Origin: an uncultured Acetobacteraceae bacterium
GTDB lineage: Bacteria; Pseudomonadota; Alphaproteobacteria; Acetobacterales; Acetobacteraceae
Length of the DNA: 64,000 nt
Reading direction: 5' to 3'
NCBI GenBank assembly: GCA_903907955.1
Contig: CAIVPZ010000016.1
Coordinates: 59,917-123,916 of the forward strand
Part shown: positions 54,681-62,956 of the stretch, in pieces
Layout: each line of letters begins with the position of its first letter
Numbering within the stretch: position 1 is the first letter of the stretch
Made by a program: the position numbers and the translations under genes
Notes under the pieces: model-generated
Seen by the model: only the letters and a program-made list of their open reading frames with translations
What the model was told of the DNA's origin: nothing
Database searches by the model: none

Positions 54681-55808
54681 ATGACGGACATCGTCATTGC
54701 GGCCTATCGACGCTCGCCGTTCCACTTCGCCGCCAAGGGCCGGCTCGCGCGGGTGCGCCCGGACGATCTGGCGGCGCAGGTGGTGAAGGCGCTGGTGGCG
54801 GAGACCGGCATCGACGCCGAGGGCATCGAGGACGTCATCGTCGGCTGCGCCTTTCCCGAGGGCGAGCAGGGTATGAACGTCGCCCGGCTGATCAGCTTCA
54901 TCGCCGGCCTGCCGCGCGCGGCCGGGGCGGTGACGGTCAACCGCTTCTGCGGCTCCTCCATGCAGGCCATCCACCAGGCCGCCGGGGCGATCGCGCTTGG
55001 CGCCGGCGAGGTGTTTCTGTGCGCCGGGGTGGAGAGCATGTCGCGCGTGCCGATGCTCGGCTACAACCCGATGCCCAACCCGGCGCTGGCGCGGGATTAT
55101 CCGCAGGCCTACATCGCCATGGGCGACACCGCCGAGAACGTGGCGCTGCGTTATGACGTTTCGCGCGCCGATCAGGAAGCGTTCGCGGTGGAGAGCCACC
55201 ACCGCGCGGCGGTGGCGCGGGCCGCGGGAAGGCTGCGCGACGAGATCGTGCCGATCGGCGATGTTGCCGAGGACGGCTGCATCCGGCCGGATACCTCGGC
55301 GGAAAGACTCGCCACGCTGAAGCCGGCGTTTCGCCTGGACGGCACGGTGACTGCCGGCACGTCCAGCCCGCTGACCGATGGCGCCGCTGCGGTGCTGGTG
55401 TGCAGCGCGGATTTTGCGCGCGCGAACCGGCTGCAGCCGCTGGCGCGAATAAGATCGATCGCGGTCGCCGGCTGCCTGCCGGAGGTGATGGGCATGGGGC
55501 CGGTGGGGGCCACCCGCAAGGCGCTCGCCCGCGCCGGCATCACCGCCGCCGACCTCGACGTGGTCGAGATCAACGAGGCTTTCGCCAGCCAGGCGATCGC
55601 CTGCATGCGCGAACTCGGCCTTGATCCGGCGCGCAGCAACATCGATGGCGGCGGCATTGCCATCGGCCATCCGCTCGGCGCCACCGGCGCGCGCATCACC
55701 GGCAAGGCGGCGTCGCTGCTGCGGCGCGTCGGCGGGCGGTATGCGCTGGCCACCCAGTGCATCGGCGGCGGCCAGGGCATCGCCACCGTGCTGGAGGCGG
55801 TGCAATGA
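54681..55808 (+). CDS. fadA: Acetyl-CoA acyltransferase (3-ketoacyl-CoA thiolase)
   Basis: A 375-residue thiolase that releases acetyl-CoA in the last step of beta-oxidation. The nucleophile Cys is in VNRFCGSSMQAIHQAAGAI, the activating His in GGGIAIGHPLGATGARI and the second Cys in ATQCIGGGQGIATV. The NEAF motif is in VVEINEAFASQAI. It is shorter than many thiolases because of a compact loop domain. Its stop overlaps the next gene (ATGA), so the two subunits are made in equal amounts. Confidence 0.92.
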   Translation: MTDIVIAAYRRSPFHFAAKGRLARVRPDDLAAQVVKALVAETGIDAEGIEDVIVGCAFPEGEQGMNVARLISFIAGLPRAAGAVTVNRFCGSSMQAIHQAAGAIALGAGEVFLCAGVESMSRVPMLGYNPMPNPALARDYPQAYIAMGDTAENVALRYDVSRADQEAFAVESHHRAAVARAAGRLRDEIVPIGDVAEDGCIRPDTSAERLATLKPAFRLDGTVTAGTSSPLTDGAAAVLVCSADFARANRLQPLARIRSIAVAGCLPEVMGMGPVGATRKALARAGITAADLDVVEINEAFASQAIACMRELGLDPARSNIDGGGIAIGHPLGATGARITGKAASLLRRVGGRYALATQCIGGGQGIATVLEAVQ

Positions 55809-58105
55809 TAAGACGGGTCGGCGTGATCGGCGCCGGCGTGATGGGCGCCGGCATCGCCGCCCATGTCGCCAATGCGGGCGTGCCGGTGGTGCTGCTGGAC
55901 ATCGTGCCCGGCGCCGCCTCGCGCGCGGTGGAGACGATGCTGAAGGCGGAGCCGGCGCCGTTCATGCACCCCCGCCGAGCCCGCCTGGTCGAGGCCGGCG
56001 ACCTCGATGCGGATATCGGCAAACTCGCTGACTGCGACTGGATCATCGAAGCGATCATCGAGCGCCCGGACGCCAAGCGGGCGCTCTACGCGCGGCTCGA
56101 GGCGGTGCGCCAGGACGGCTCGATCGTTTCTTCCAACACCTCGACGATCCCGCTCGCGGCGTTGACGGGGGGTTTGCCGGCGCGCTTCGCCGCCGATTTC
56201 CTGGTGACGCATTTCTTCAACCCGCCGCGCTACATGCGGCTGCTGGAAGTGGTGGCCGGCGCCACCACGCGGCCGGAAGCGGCGGCGGCGATCCGCGACT
56301 TCGCTGATCACGCGCTGGGCAAGACCGTGATCGACTGCGCCGATTCGCCCGGCTTCATTGCCAACCGCATCGGCACGCTGTGGATCGCCGCAGCCATTCG
56401 TCACGCTGTCGATCTGTCGCTGACCGTCGAGGAAGCCGATGCGGTGGCGGGGCGGCCGTTCGGCGTGCCGTCCACCGGCATCTTCGGGCTGATGGACCTG
56501 GTGGGCATCGACATCACGCCGCACGTGGCGCACAGCCTGTTCGTCAGCTTGCCGCCGGGCGATGCCTATCGCGACGTGTATCGCGACGAGCCGATCATCA
56601 CCCGCCTGATCGCCGAAGGGCGCACCGGGCGGAAGGCGAAGGGCGGCTTCTACAGCATGCGCCGCAAAGGCGATGGCCGGGAAAAACTCTCGCTCGATCT
56701 GGTGACCGGCGAATACCGGAGCCGCCGCAAACCGGCGCTGGACAGCCTGGACGCGCATGGCAGCGATCTGCGCGCTTTGGCGGAACATCCCGATCGTGGC
56801 GGAAGGTATGCCCGCGCGGTGCTGCTCGACACGCTGTCCTATGCGGCATCGCTGGTGCCGGCTATCGCCGGCACGGTGGATGCGGTCGATACCGCGATGC
56901 GGCTGGGCTATGCGTGGAAATGGGGACCGTTCGAACTGATCGACCGCGTCGGTGCGGCCTGGCTGGCCGAGGCATTGCGGGCGGCGGGGCGGCCGGTGCC
57001 CGGGTTGCTGGCGCGGGTGGGCGGGCGAAAGTTCTACCGTTTGCATGACGGCAAACTTCAGGCCTTCGCGCCGGATGGCGAATATCGCGATGTGGCGCGC
57101 CCCGAGGGCGTGCTGCTGCTGGAGGACATCAAGCGGGACGGCAAGCCGCTGGCGCGCAACGCCTCGGCCAGCCTGTGGGATATCGGCGACGGCGTGGCCT
57201 GCCTGGAGTTCCATACCAAGAGCAACGCATTCGATCCGTTGGTCATGGCCATGCTGGGCCGCGCGGTCGCCCTGGGCACGGAGGGAAGGATCCGCGCCCT
57301 GGTGGTCCACAACGAAGGCAGGAATTTTTCCGTCGGCGCCAATCTGGGGTTGGCGCTGTTCGCCGCCAACATCGCTGCCTGGGGCGAGATCGAAGGGCTG
57401 GTGGAGGCCGGGCAGAAGGCGTTCCGGGCGGTGCGCGCCGCGCCGTTCCCGGTGGTTGGCGCGCCCTCCGGCATGGCGCTGGGGGCCGGCTGCGAACTGC
57501 TGCTGCACTGCGACGCCGTGCAGGCGCATGCGGAGACGTATATGGGCCTGGTTGAGGCCGGGGTTGGCCTGATTCCGGCCTGGGGCGGCTGCGCATCGCT
57601 GCTGGCCCGGTTTGCCGCCGACAAGCGGGCGCCGAAAGGGCCGATGCCGCCGGTTGCCCGTGCCTTCGAAATGATCGCCACCGCGCAGGTTTCGAAATCC
57701 GCCGCCGAGGCGCAGGAGATGGGCCTGCTGCGTGCGAATGACGGCATCACCGCCAACCGCGACCGCCTGCTGGCCGATGCCAAGGCGCGCGCGCTGGCCC
57801 TGGTGGAGGGCTACGCGCCGCCCGAACCGGTCACGCTGCGCCTGCCCGGCCCGGCCGGGCGGGCCGCCCTGGCCCTGGCCGTGCAGGGCTTCGTCGGCAG
57901 CGGCCGGGCGACGCCGCACGATGTGGTCGTGTCCGACCGGTTGGCGGAGACGCTGACCGGCGGCGCAACCGATCCGATCGACGCGACACCGCTTGACCGC
58001 ATCTACGACCTGGAACGGCACGCTTTCATGGCGCTGCTCCGGCAGCCGGCCACGCTGGCGCGCATCGAACACATGCTCGAAACCGGCAAGCCGTTGCGCA
58101 ACTGA
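55805..58105 (+). CDS. 3-hydroxyacyl-CoA dehydrogenase / enoyl-CoA hydratase
   Basis: A 766-residue bifunctional beta-oxidation protein in FadN order: dehydrogenase first, hydratase last. The NAD site is VGVIGAGVMGAGIAAHVANAGV and the catalytic His is in LVTHFFNPPRYM. The second dehydrogenase domain follows, with GFIANRIG and the C-terminal helical domains. From about residue 455 a crotonase fold begins: VHNEGRNFSVGANLGLAL, GAPSGMALGAGCELLLHCDAV, and ETYMGLVEAGVGLIPAWGG with the Glu residues of the hydratase site. E. coli FadB has the opposite order. It is translationally coupled to the thiolase. Confidence 0.92.
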   Translation: MIRRVGVIGAGVMGAGIAAHVANAGVPVVLLDIVPGAASRAVETMLKAEPAPFMHPRRARLVEAGDLDADIGKLADCDWIIEAIIERPDAKRALYARLEAVRQDGSIVSSNTSTIPLAALTGGLPARFAADFLVTHFFNPPRYMRLLEVVAGATTRPEAAAAIRDFADHALGKTVIDCADSPGFIANRIGTLWIAAAIRHAVDLSLTVEEADAVAGRPFGVPSTGIFGLMDLVGIDITPHVAHSLFVSLPPGDAYRDVYRDEPIITRLIAEGRTGRKAKGGFYSMRRKGDGREKLSLDLVTGEYRSRRKPALDSLDAHGSDLRALAEHPDRGGRYARAVLLDTLSYAASLVPAIAGTVDAVDTAMRLGYAWKWGPFELIDRVGAAWLAEALRAAGRPVPGLLARVGGRKFYRLHDGKLQAFAPDGEYRDVARPEGVLLLEDIKRDGKPLARNASASLWDIGDGVACLEFHTKSNAFDPLVMAMLGRAVALGTEGRIRALVVHNEGRNFSVGANLGLALFAANIAAWGEIEGLVEAGQKAFRAVRAAPFPVVGAPSGMALGAGCELLLHCDAVQAHAETYMGLVEAGVGLIPAWGGCASLLARFAADKRAPKGPMPPVARAFEMIATAQVSKSAAEAQEMGLLRANDGITANRDRLLADAKARALALVEGYAPPEPVTLRLPGPAGRAALALAVQGFVGSGRATPHDVVVSDRLAETLTGGATDPIDATPLDRIYDLERHAFMALLRQPATLARIEHMLETGKPLRN

Positions 58106-58116
58106 GGACACCGGAG

Positions 58117-59892
58117 ATGCCCAGCTACACCGCGCCTTTGCGCGACATGCAGTTCGCGCTGTACGAAATGTCCGACACCGCCGCGCTGCGGGCGCTGCCG
58201 GGCTGCGACGATTTGTCGCCCGACGCGATCGACCCGGTGCTGGAAGCGGCGGGGGTTTTCTGCGCCGAAATGCTGTTTCCGCTGAACCGCAGCGGCGATG
58301 AGGAAGGCTGCCGCTTCGAGAACGGCGTGGTGCACACGCCGAAAGGGTTCCCCGAAGCCTACCGCGCCTTCTGCGACGGCGGCTGGACCGCGCTGGGCTG
58401 CGACCCGGCCTATGGCGGGCAGGGGCTGCCGCACAGCATCGGCCTGCTGGTGCAGGAGATGATCTGTTCGTCCAATCTCTCCTTCGGCATGTATCCCGGC
58501 CTGGGCCATGGCGCCTATGCGGCGTTGCACCGGCACGGCACGCAGGAATTGCGCAACCTGTATCTGCCGAAGCTGGTCAGCGGCGAATGGGCGGGCACGA
58601 TGTGCCTGACCGAACCGCAAAGCGGCACCGATCTGGGACTGATCCGCACCCGCGCGGAACCGGTGGGCGACGGCAGCTACCGCGTTACCGGCACAAAGAT
58701 ATTCATTTCGGGTGGCGAGCATGATCTGACCGGGAACATTCTGCACCTGGTGCTGGCGAAGCTGCCGGATGCGCCCTCCGGCACGCGCGGCATTTCGTTG
58801 TTCCTGGTTCCCAAGTTCCTGCCGGCGGATGACGGCCGGCCGGGCGCGCGCAATGCGGTGGCGTGTGGGGCGATTGAACACAAGATGGGGATCAAGGCGT
58901 CTTCCACCTGCGTCATGAATTTCGATGGCGCGCAGGGCTGGCTGGTGGGCGAACCGAATCGCGGGCTGTCGGCGATGTTCACCATGATGAACGAGGCGCG
59001 GCTGGGCGTGGCCATCCAGGGGCTGGGGCTCGCCGAGGTGAGTTATCAGAATGCCGTGGCCTATGCGCGCGAGCGCCTGCAGGGCCGGGCACCGGGTGGC
59101 GCGCACGGCAAGGGGCCGGCCGACCCGATCCTGGCGCATCCCGACGTGCGCCGCATGCTGCTCACCATGCGCGCCATGGCCGAGGGCTGCCGCGTGCTGG
59201 GCGTGTGGACGGCGTTGCAGCAGGACATCGCCACCCGCCACCCCGATCCGGCGCGGCGGCAGGAAGCGGATGATTTCGTGGCATTGCTGACCCCGGTGGT
59301 GAAGGCGCTGTTCACCGACATGGGCTGGGAAAGCACTGCCACCGGCATGCAGGTGCTGGGCGGGCACGGCTACATCCGCGAATGGGGCATGGAGCAATAC
59401 GTGCGCGATGCCCGCATCGCCCAGATCTACGAAGGCACCAACGGCATCCAGGCGCTTGACCTGGTCGGGCGCAAGATGTCGGTGCATGCGGGGCGCTACC
59501 TGCGGCGCTTCTTCCATCCGCTGCTGGCCTTCATCGAGGCGCATGAGGGTAACGCCGCTCTGGCGGAATTCGTCCAGCCGCTTGCCAAGGCGTTCAGCCG
59601 GTTGCAGCAGTGTACGGCCGAGTTGGCGCGGCGAGGGCTGGCCGATCCGACCGAGGCGGCGGCGGGGGCGACGGACTATCTGCGGCTGTTCGGCCTGACC
59701 GCGCTGGCCTGGGTGTGGGCGCGTGCGGCGGAGGTGGCTTTGCCACACGCGCCGACCGATGCGTTCTATCGTGCCAAAGTGGCGACGGCGCGATTCTATA
59801 TGCAGAAGATACTGCCGCAGACGGGGGCTCTGACGTCTTCCATCCTGGCCGGCGGGGGGGCGCTGCGCCAGTTTGAGGACGCGGCGTTCTGA
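58117..59892 (+). CDS. Acyl-CoA dehydrogenase
   Basis: A 591-residue FAD enzyme of the large acyl-CoA dehydrogenase group (AidB/ACAD10-like length). Motifs are MCLTEPQSGTDLGLIRTRAE, GTKIFISGGEHDLTGNILHLVLAKL, EHKMGIKASSTCVMNFD and QVLGGHGYIREWGMEQYVRDARIAQIYEGTNGIQALDLVGRK, where the Glu of YEGTNG is the likely catalytic base. A C-terminal extension of about 150 residues is typical of this group. It carries out the first oxidation of beta-oxidation and ends the fad operon. Electrons should go to ETF, whose genes are elsewhere. Confidence 0.9.
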   Translation: MPSYTAPLRDMQFALYEMSDTAALRALPGCDDLSPDAIDPVLEAAGVFCAEMLFPLNRSGDEEGCRFENGVVHTPKGFPEAYRAFCDGGWTALGCDPAYGGQGLPHSIGLLVQEMICSSNLSFGMYPGLGHGAYAALHRHGTQELRNLYLPKLVSGEWAGTMCLTEPQSGTDLGLIRTRAEPVGDGSYRVTGTKIFISGGEHDLTGNILHLVLAKLPDAPSGTRGISLFLVPKFLPADDGRPGARNAVACGAIEHKMGIKASSTCVMNFDGAQGWLVGEPNRGLSAMFTMMNEARLGVAIQGLGLAEVSYQNAVAYARERLQGRAPGGAHGKGPADPILAHPDVRRMLLTMRAMAEGCRVLGVWTALQQDIATRHPDPARRQEADDFVALLTPVVKALFTDMGWESTATGMQVLGGHGYIREWGMEQYVRDARIAQIYEGTNGIQALDLVGRKMSVHAGRYLRRFFHPLLAFIEAHEGNAALAEFVQPLAKAFSRLQQCTAELARRGLADPTEAAAGATDYLRLFGLTALAWVWARAAEVALPHAPTDAFYRAKVATARFYMQKILPQTGALTSSILAGGGALRQFEDAAF

Positions 59893-59898
59893 GGAAGC

Positions 59899-60303
59899 TC
59901 AGCCGGAATCCGTCCGCCCCAGCACTGCGTCCTCGTGGCGGATCACCCGGCGCACCAGCTTCAACGCCGTGTAGCAATCGTCCGCCGTGGCCGCCCGCAG
60001 CGCCCGGTCCAGGATTTCGCGGGCCAGGGCGGAGGTGGTCGCCTCCTGGAACTCGCGGATCAGGCGCAGCGCGTCCTTCAGCCCGGCCAACCGCTCGTCG
60101 TCGGTGCCGATATAGGCGGTCTGCAGTGCGAAATAGATGCGCCGGGACGGGGTATCGGCGCCGTCCGGCGGCATGATCTGCTTGCCGAACAGGAACCGCG
60201 CCTTGGCGGCCAGCTCGATCCGCGCCTTGTTGCGGAAGCGGATGCAGGCGCCGTTGACGATCATCATGTCGCCCTGGCGCAGCTCAAGAACGAGATTGGA
60301 CAT
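59899..60303 (-). CDS. flbT: Flagellar biosynthesis repressor
   Basis: A 134-residue FlbT protein (MSNLVLELRQGDMMIVNGACIRF...). In Caulobacter, FlbT binds flagellin mRNA and blocks or times its translation. The conserved core IVNGACIRFRNKARIELAAKARFLFGKQIM, followed by IYFALQTAYIG, is present. The frame extends 18 codons upstream but the family starts here. It is last in the minus-strand order flgE-flgK-flgL-flbT and convergent with the acyl-CoA dehydrogenase, 6 bases away. Confidence 0.93.
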   Translation of the reverse strand: MSNLVLELRQGDMMIVNGACIRFRNKARIELAAKARFLFGKQIMPPDGADTPSRRIYFALQTAYIGTDDERLAGLKDALRLIREFQEATTSALAREILDRALRAATADDCYTALKLVRRVIRHEDAVLGRTDSG

Positions 60304-60400
60304 CGGCGCTGTTCCCGGTTCGGCCTTCCTGGCCGTCCCGCCCTCTTGCGCCGGCACCGCTTAACATCGGATGAAGCCAGCCTGCCGGCAGATGGCCTGC

Positions 60401-61447
60401 CTACAGGTAGGCGGTGAGCGACAGTTGCTTCAGCCCGGCGATGAGCTGGTATGACGCCTGCAACTGCGTCTGTACCTGCGACAGCGCGGTGGCGGTCGCG
60501 GCCATATCGACATCCTCGACCCCGGTGACCTGCGTCGTCAGGCTGGTCAGCGTGTCCGACAGGGCGGTGCCCTGGGTTGTCAGTTCCGATTGCACCTGGC
60601 CGAAGCCGGCCTCGTCGTTGGTGATGGCGCTGGCCGCCCCCTGCAACAGCTTCGAGATGCCGGTTCCGAAGGATTGCAGCGTGCTGCCGCTGGCGGTGGT
60701 GGAATTCAGCCCGGCCAGCCCGGCAAGTCCGGCGATCAGGTCGCGCACATACGAGCCGGTGCCGCTGCCCGGCTGCCCGGGAAGGCTGTCCTTGCCGGCG
60801 ACGAAGGCCATCGGCACGGTCTGCCCGTCGCCGGTCTGCGCCTGCACCTGGGCCGGGGTGGCGCCCGGCTGGTAGGTGAAGGGCGCCGTGCCGGCCTGGG
60901 TTACCAGCGCGGCGACCAGCGCCGCCGGGTCGGTCCCGGTGCTCAGGCCGGTCACCTGCGTGCCGATGGTTGCGCTGAACGTGTTCAGCGCGGCGGTGTT
61001 GATCGGCGCATTGGCCGAATCGGCGCCGGCGAAGGCGTATTGCCCGTTCGACTGCGTGTTGAGCAGCGCGGCCACCTGCTGCAGCGCCACCTTCGCCTGC
61101 GCCGCGATGGCGTTGGCGCCGGTGGCCGACTGCATCGCCGTGCCGAGCGTCTGGCTGCTGAAGCTGGTGGCGATGCCGGCCAACTGGCCGAGCACGTTCT
61201 GGGTGATGTCCAGCGTGGTGTTGGCCAGGCTGATGCTCTGCTGCCAGGCCTGCGCCTGCGCCATCTGCGGCCGCAGGTTGATCGATACCGACGCGGTGTT
61301 GCCCAGGCCGCCATAGGTGTCGGCGACCTTGCCGCTGGCGGATTGCCGGGTCAGCCGGTTCATCTGCGTCTGCGTCGCCGTGCTGTCGGCGACCAGCTGC
61401 GCCAGCAGGCCGGACCGGACCGTGCCGCTGACCGCTCCGGTGCTCAT
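60401..61447 (-). CDS. flgL: Flagellar hook-associated protein 3 (hook-filament junction)
   Basis: A 348-residue FlgL. The N-terminal flagellin-like helix (MNRLTRQSASGKVADTYGGLGNTASVSINLRPQMAQ) and the C-terminal helix (VEDVDMAATATALSQVQTQLQASYQLIAGLKQLSLTAYL) are both present, with a variable centre. It forms the second junction ring between hook and filament and is exported by the flagellar type III system, so there is no signal peptide. The start codon overlaps the flgK stop by one base. flbT follows after 97 bases. Confidence 0.92.
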   Translation of the reverse strand: MSTGAVSGTVRSGLLAQLVADSTATQTQMNRLTRQSASGKVADTYGGLGNTASVSINLRPQMAQAQAWQQSISLANTTLDITQNVLGQLAGIATSFSSQTLGTAMQSATGANAIAAQAKVALQQVAALLNTQSNGQYAFAGADSANAPINTAALNTFSATIGTQVTGLSTGTDPAALVAALVTQAGTAPFTYQPGATPAQVQAQTGDGQTVPMAFVAGKDSLPGQPGSGTGSYVRDLIAGLAGLAGLNSTTASGSTLQSFGTGISKLLQGAASAITNDEAGFGQVQSELTTQGTALSDTLTSLTTQVTGVEDVDMAATATALSQVQTQLQASYQLIAGLKQLSLTAYL

Positions 61448-62901
61448 CAGCCACCGCCCATATGCAGCACCGTGGTCCACATGTCGTTGACCGCGGTGAT
61501 GATGCGCGCATTGGCGGAATAGGCGTTCTGCAACCCGATCATGGTGGACATCTCCGTGTCGACCGACACGCCGGAGACGGCGGCGACCTTGCTGTTCAGG
61601 GTGGTCTGCACCGCCTGCGCGTTGGCCAGGTCGGCGCTGGCGGCGCTGCTGGCGCTGGTTTGCGTCGCCACCACGGTGGCGGCGAAGCTGGCCAGCGTCG
61701 GCGGCCGGGCGAATGGCATCGCCAGCGTGCCGGACAGGCCCAGCCCGGTCACCAGCGGCGGCGCGGCGGTGGAGGCCGGGACCGGTCCGAACGTCTGGCT
61801 GAGAACGTTGTTGATGACCGTCTGGTCGCTGGCGCCGGTGGCGAACAGGCCGGTGCCCTGCTGCACCTTGGCCGGGTTGCTGGCCACGGCCGGGTTGACC
61901 GCGATCCGGTTGGCGAGGCCCAGATAAGCCGCCTGCGCCGGCGGTGCCGTGGCTGCCGGCGGGCTGGGGTCGGTGAACAGGTCAAGCCCGGCCTGGCTGA
62001 ACCGCTGGGTCAGGTTGTTCGAGAACTCGTCCAGCTCGGCCTGGAAGGTCGGCAGCCCGGCGTCGCGCAGCCCGAGGTTGGCGCCGATCCGGCCGGCGGT
62101 GAGCTGTGCGGTGATGTCCTTGCCGTTTAGGGTGACCGGCGGTGCCGCGGTCTGCGGACTCAGTTGCGAATCGGTGATCCGGAGCGATTCCGAGCCGTCG
62201 GTGGGCAATGTCGTGCCGGCGGGCAGGATCACCTGCACGTCGCCGTTCGCCTGCTTCAGCAAGGTGGCCCCGGTGAGCTGCGCCACCGTGCTCATGGCGG
62301 TGTCGCGCTGATCCTCCAGCGCCGCCGTGCTGGTGCCTTCATGCGTCGCGGTGCTGATCTGCCGGCTCAGCGTGCCGATGGTGGCCAGCGCGGCGTTCAG
62401 CTGGATGAGGTCCTGGCTGATGGAATCCTGCGCCGCCTGACGCTGCGTGCCGACCGCCTGGGCGACGCCGTTGATGCCGCTGGCAAGGCTGCGCGCCGCG
62501 GTGACCACGGCGGTCTGCTCGGCGGTGGAGGACGGATCGGCCGACAGGGTGGCGAAGGCGTTGCTCAGCGCGCCGGTCAGGCTGGCGAGGTCATTGCCCT
62601 GGCCCGGCGTGCCGTTCGCCGCATCGACCGCCGACAGCGCCTGGGCGCGCACGGTCATGGCTGCCACGGCGGCGTCCTGCTGCCACGCTTCCGCCTGCAG
62701 TTCCGCATCCACGCTGCGCACCGTCGTGCCGGTGCGCACACCCATGCCCTGGCCGCCCCCGCTCATCGCGGTTTGCTGGCCGATCTCGCGCGTGTAGCCC
62801 GCCGTATTGGCGTTGCTGACGTTCTGCGACACCACCCCGAGCTGGCTGTTGACGTTGGCCAGCCCGCCCGTGGCGATGGAGAGGGCGGAAATCAGGCTCA
62901 T
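61447..62901 (-). CDS. flgK: Flagellar hook-associated protein 1
   Basis: A 484-residue FlgK, the first junction protein above the hook. The N-terminus MSLISALSIATGGLANVNSQLGVVSQNVSNANTAGYTREI has the rod/hook pattern (NVSNANTAGYTRE). The C-terminus ends GVSVDTEMSTMIGLQNAYSANARIITAVNDMWTTVLHMGGG with the usual helix. The centre has the FlgK D2 features. It lies 55 bases downstream of flgE and overlaps flgL by one base. Confidence 0.93.
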   Translation of the reverse strand: MSLISALSIATGGLANVNSQLGVVSQNVSNANTAGYTREIGQQTAMSGGGQGMGVRTGTTVRSVDAELQAEAWQQDAAVAAMTVRAQALSAVDAANGTPGQGNDLASLTGALSNAFATLSADPSSTAEQTAVVTAARSLASGINGVAQAVGTQRQAAQDSISQDLIQLNAALATIGTLSRQISTATHEGTSTAALEDQRDTAMSTVAQLTGATLLKQANGDVQVILPAGTTLPTDGSESLRITDSQLSPQTAAPPVTLNGKDITAQLTAGRIGANLGLRDAGLPTFQAELDEFSNNLTQRFSQAGLDLFTDPSPPAATAPPAQAAYLGLANRIAVNPAVASNPAKVQQGTGLFATGASDQTVINNVLSQTFGPVPASTAAPPLVTGLGLSGTLAMPFARPPTLASFAATVVATQTSASSAASADLANAQAVQTTLNSKVAAVSGVSVDTEMSTMIGLQNAYSANARIITAVNDMWTTVLHMGGG

Positions 62902-62956
62902 CTCGGCGTTCCCTGGAACAATCTTCCCGGCGGTTCAGCCGTGCCGCGCCTTCCCG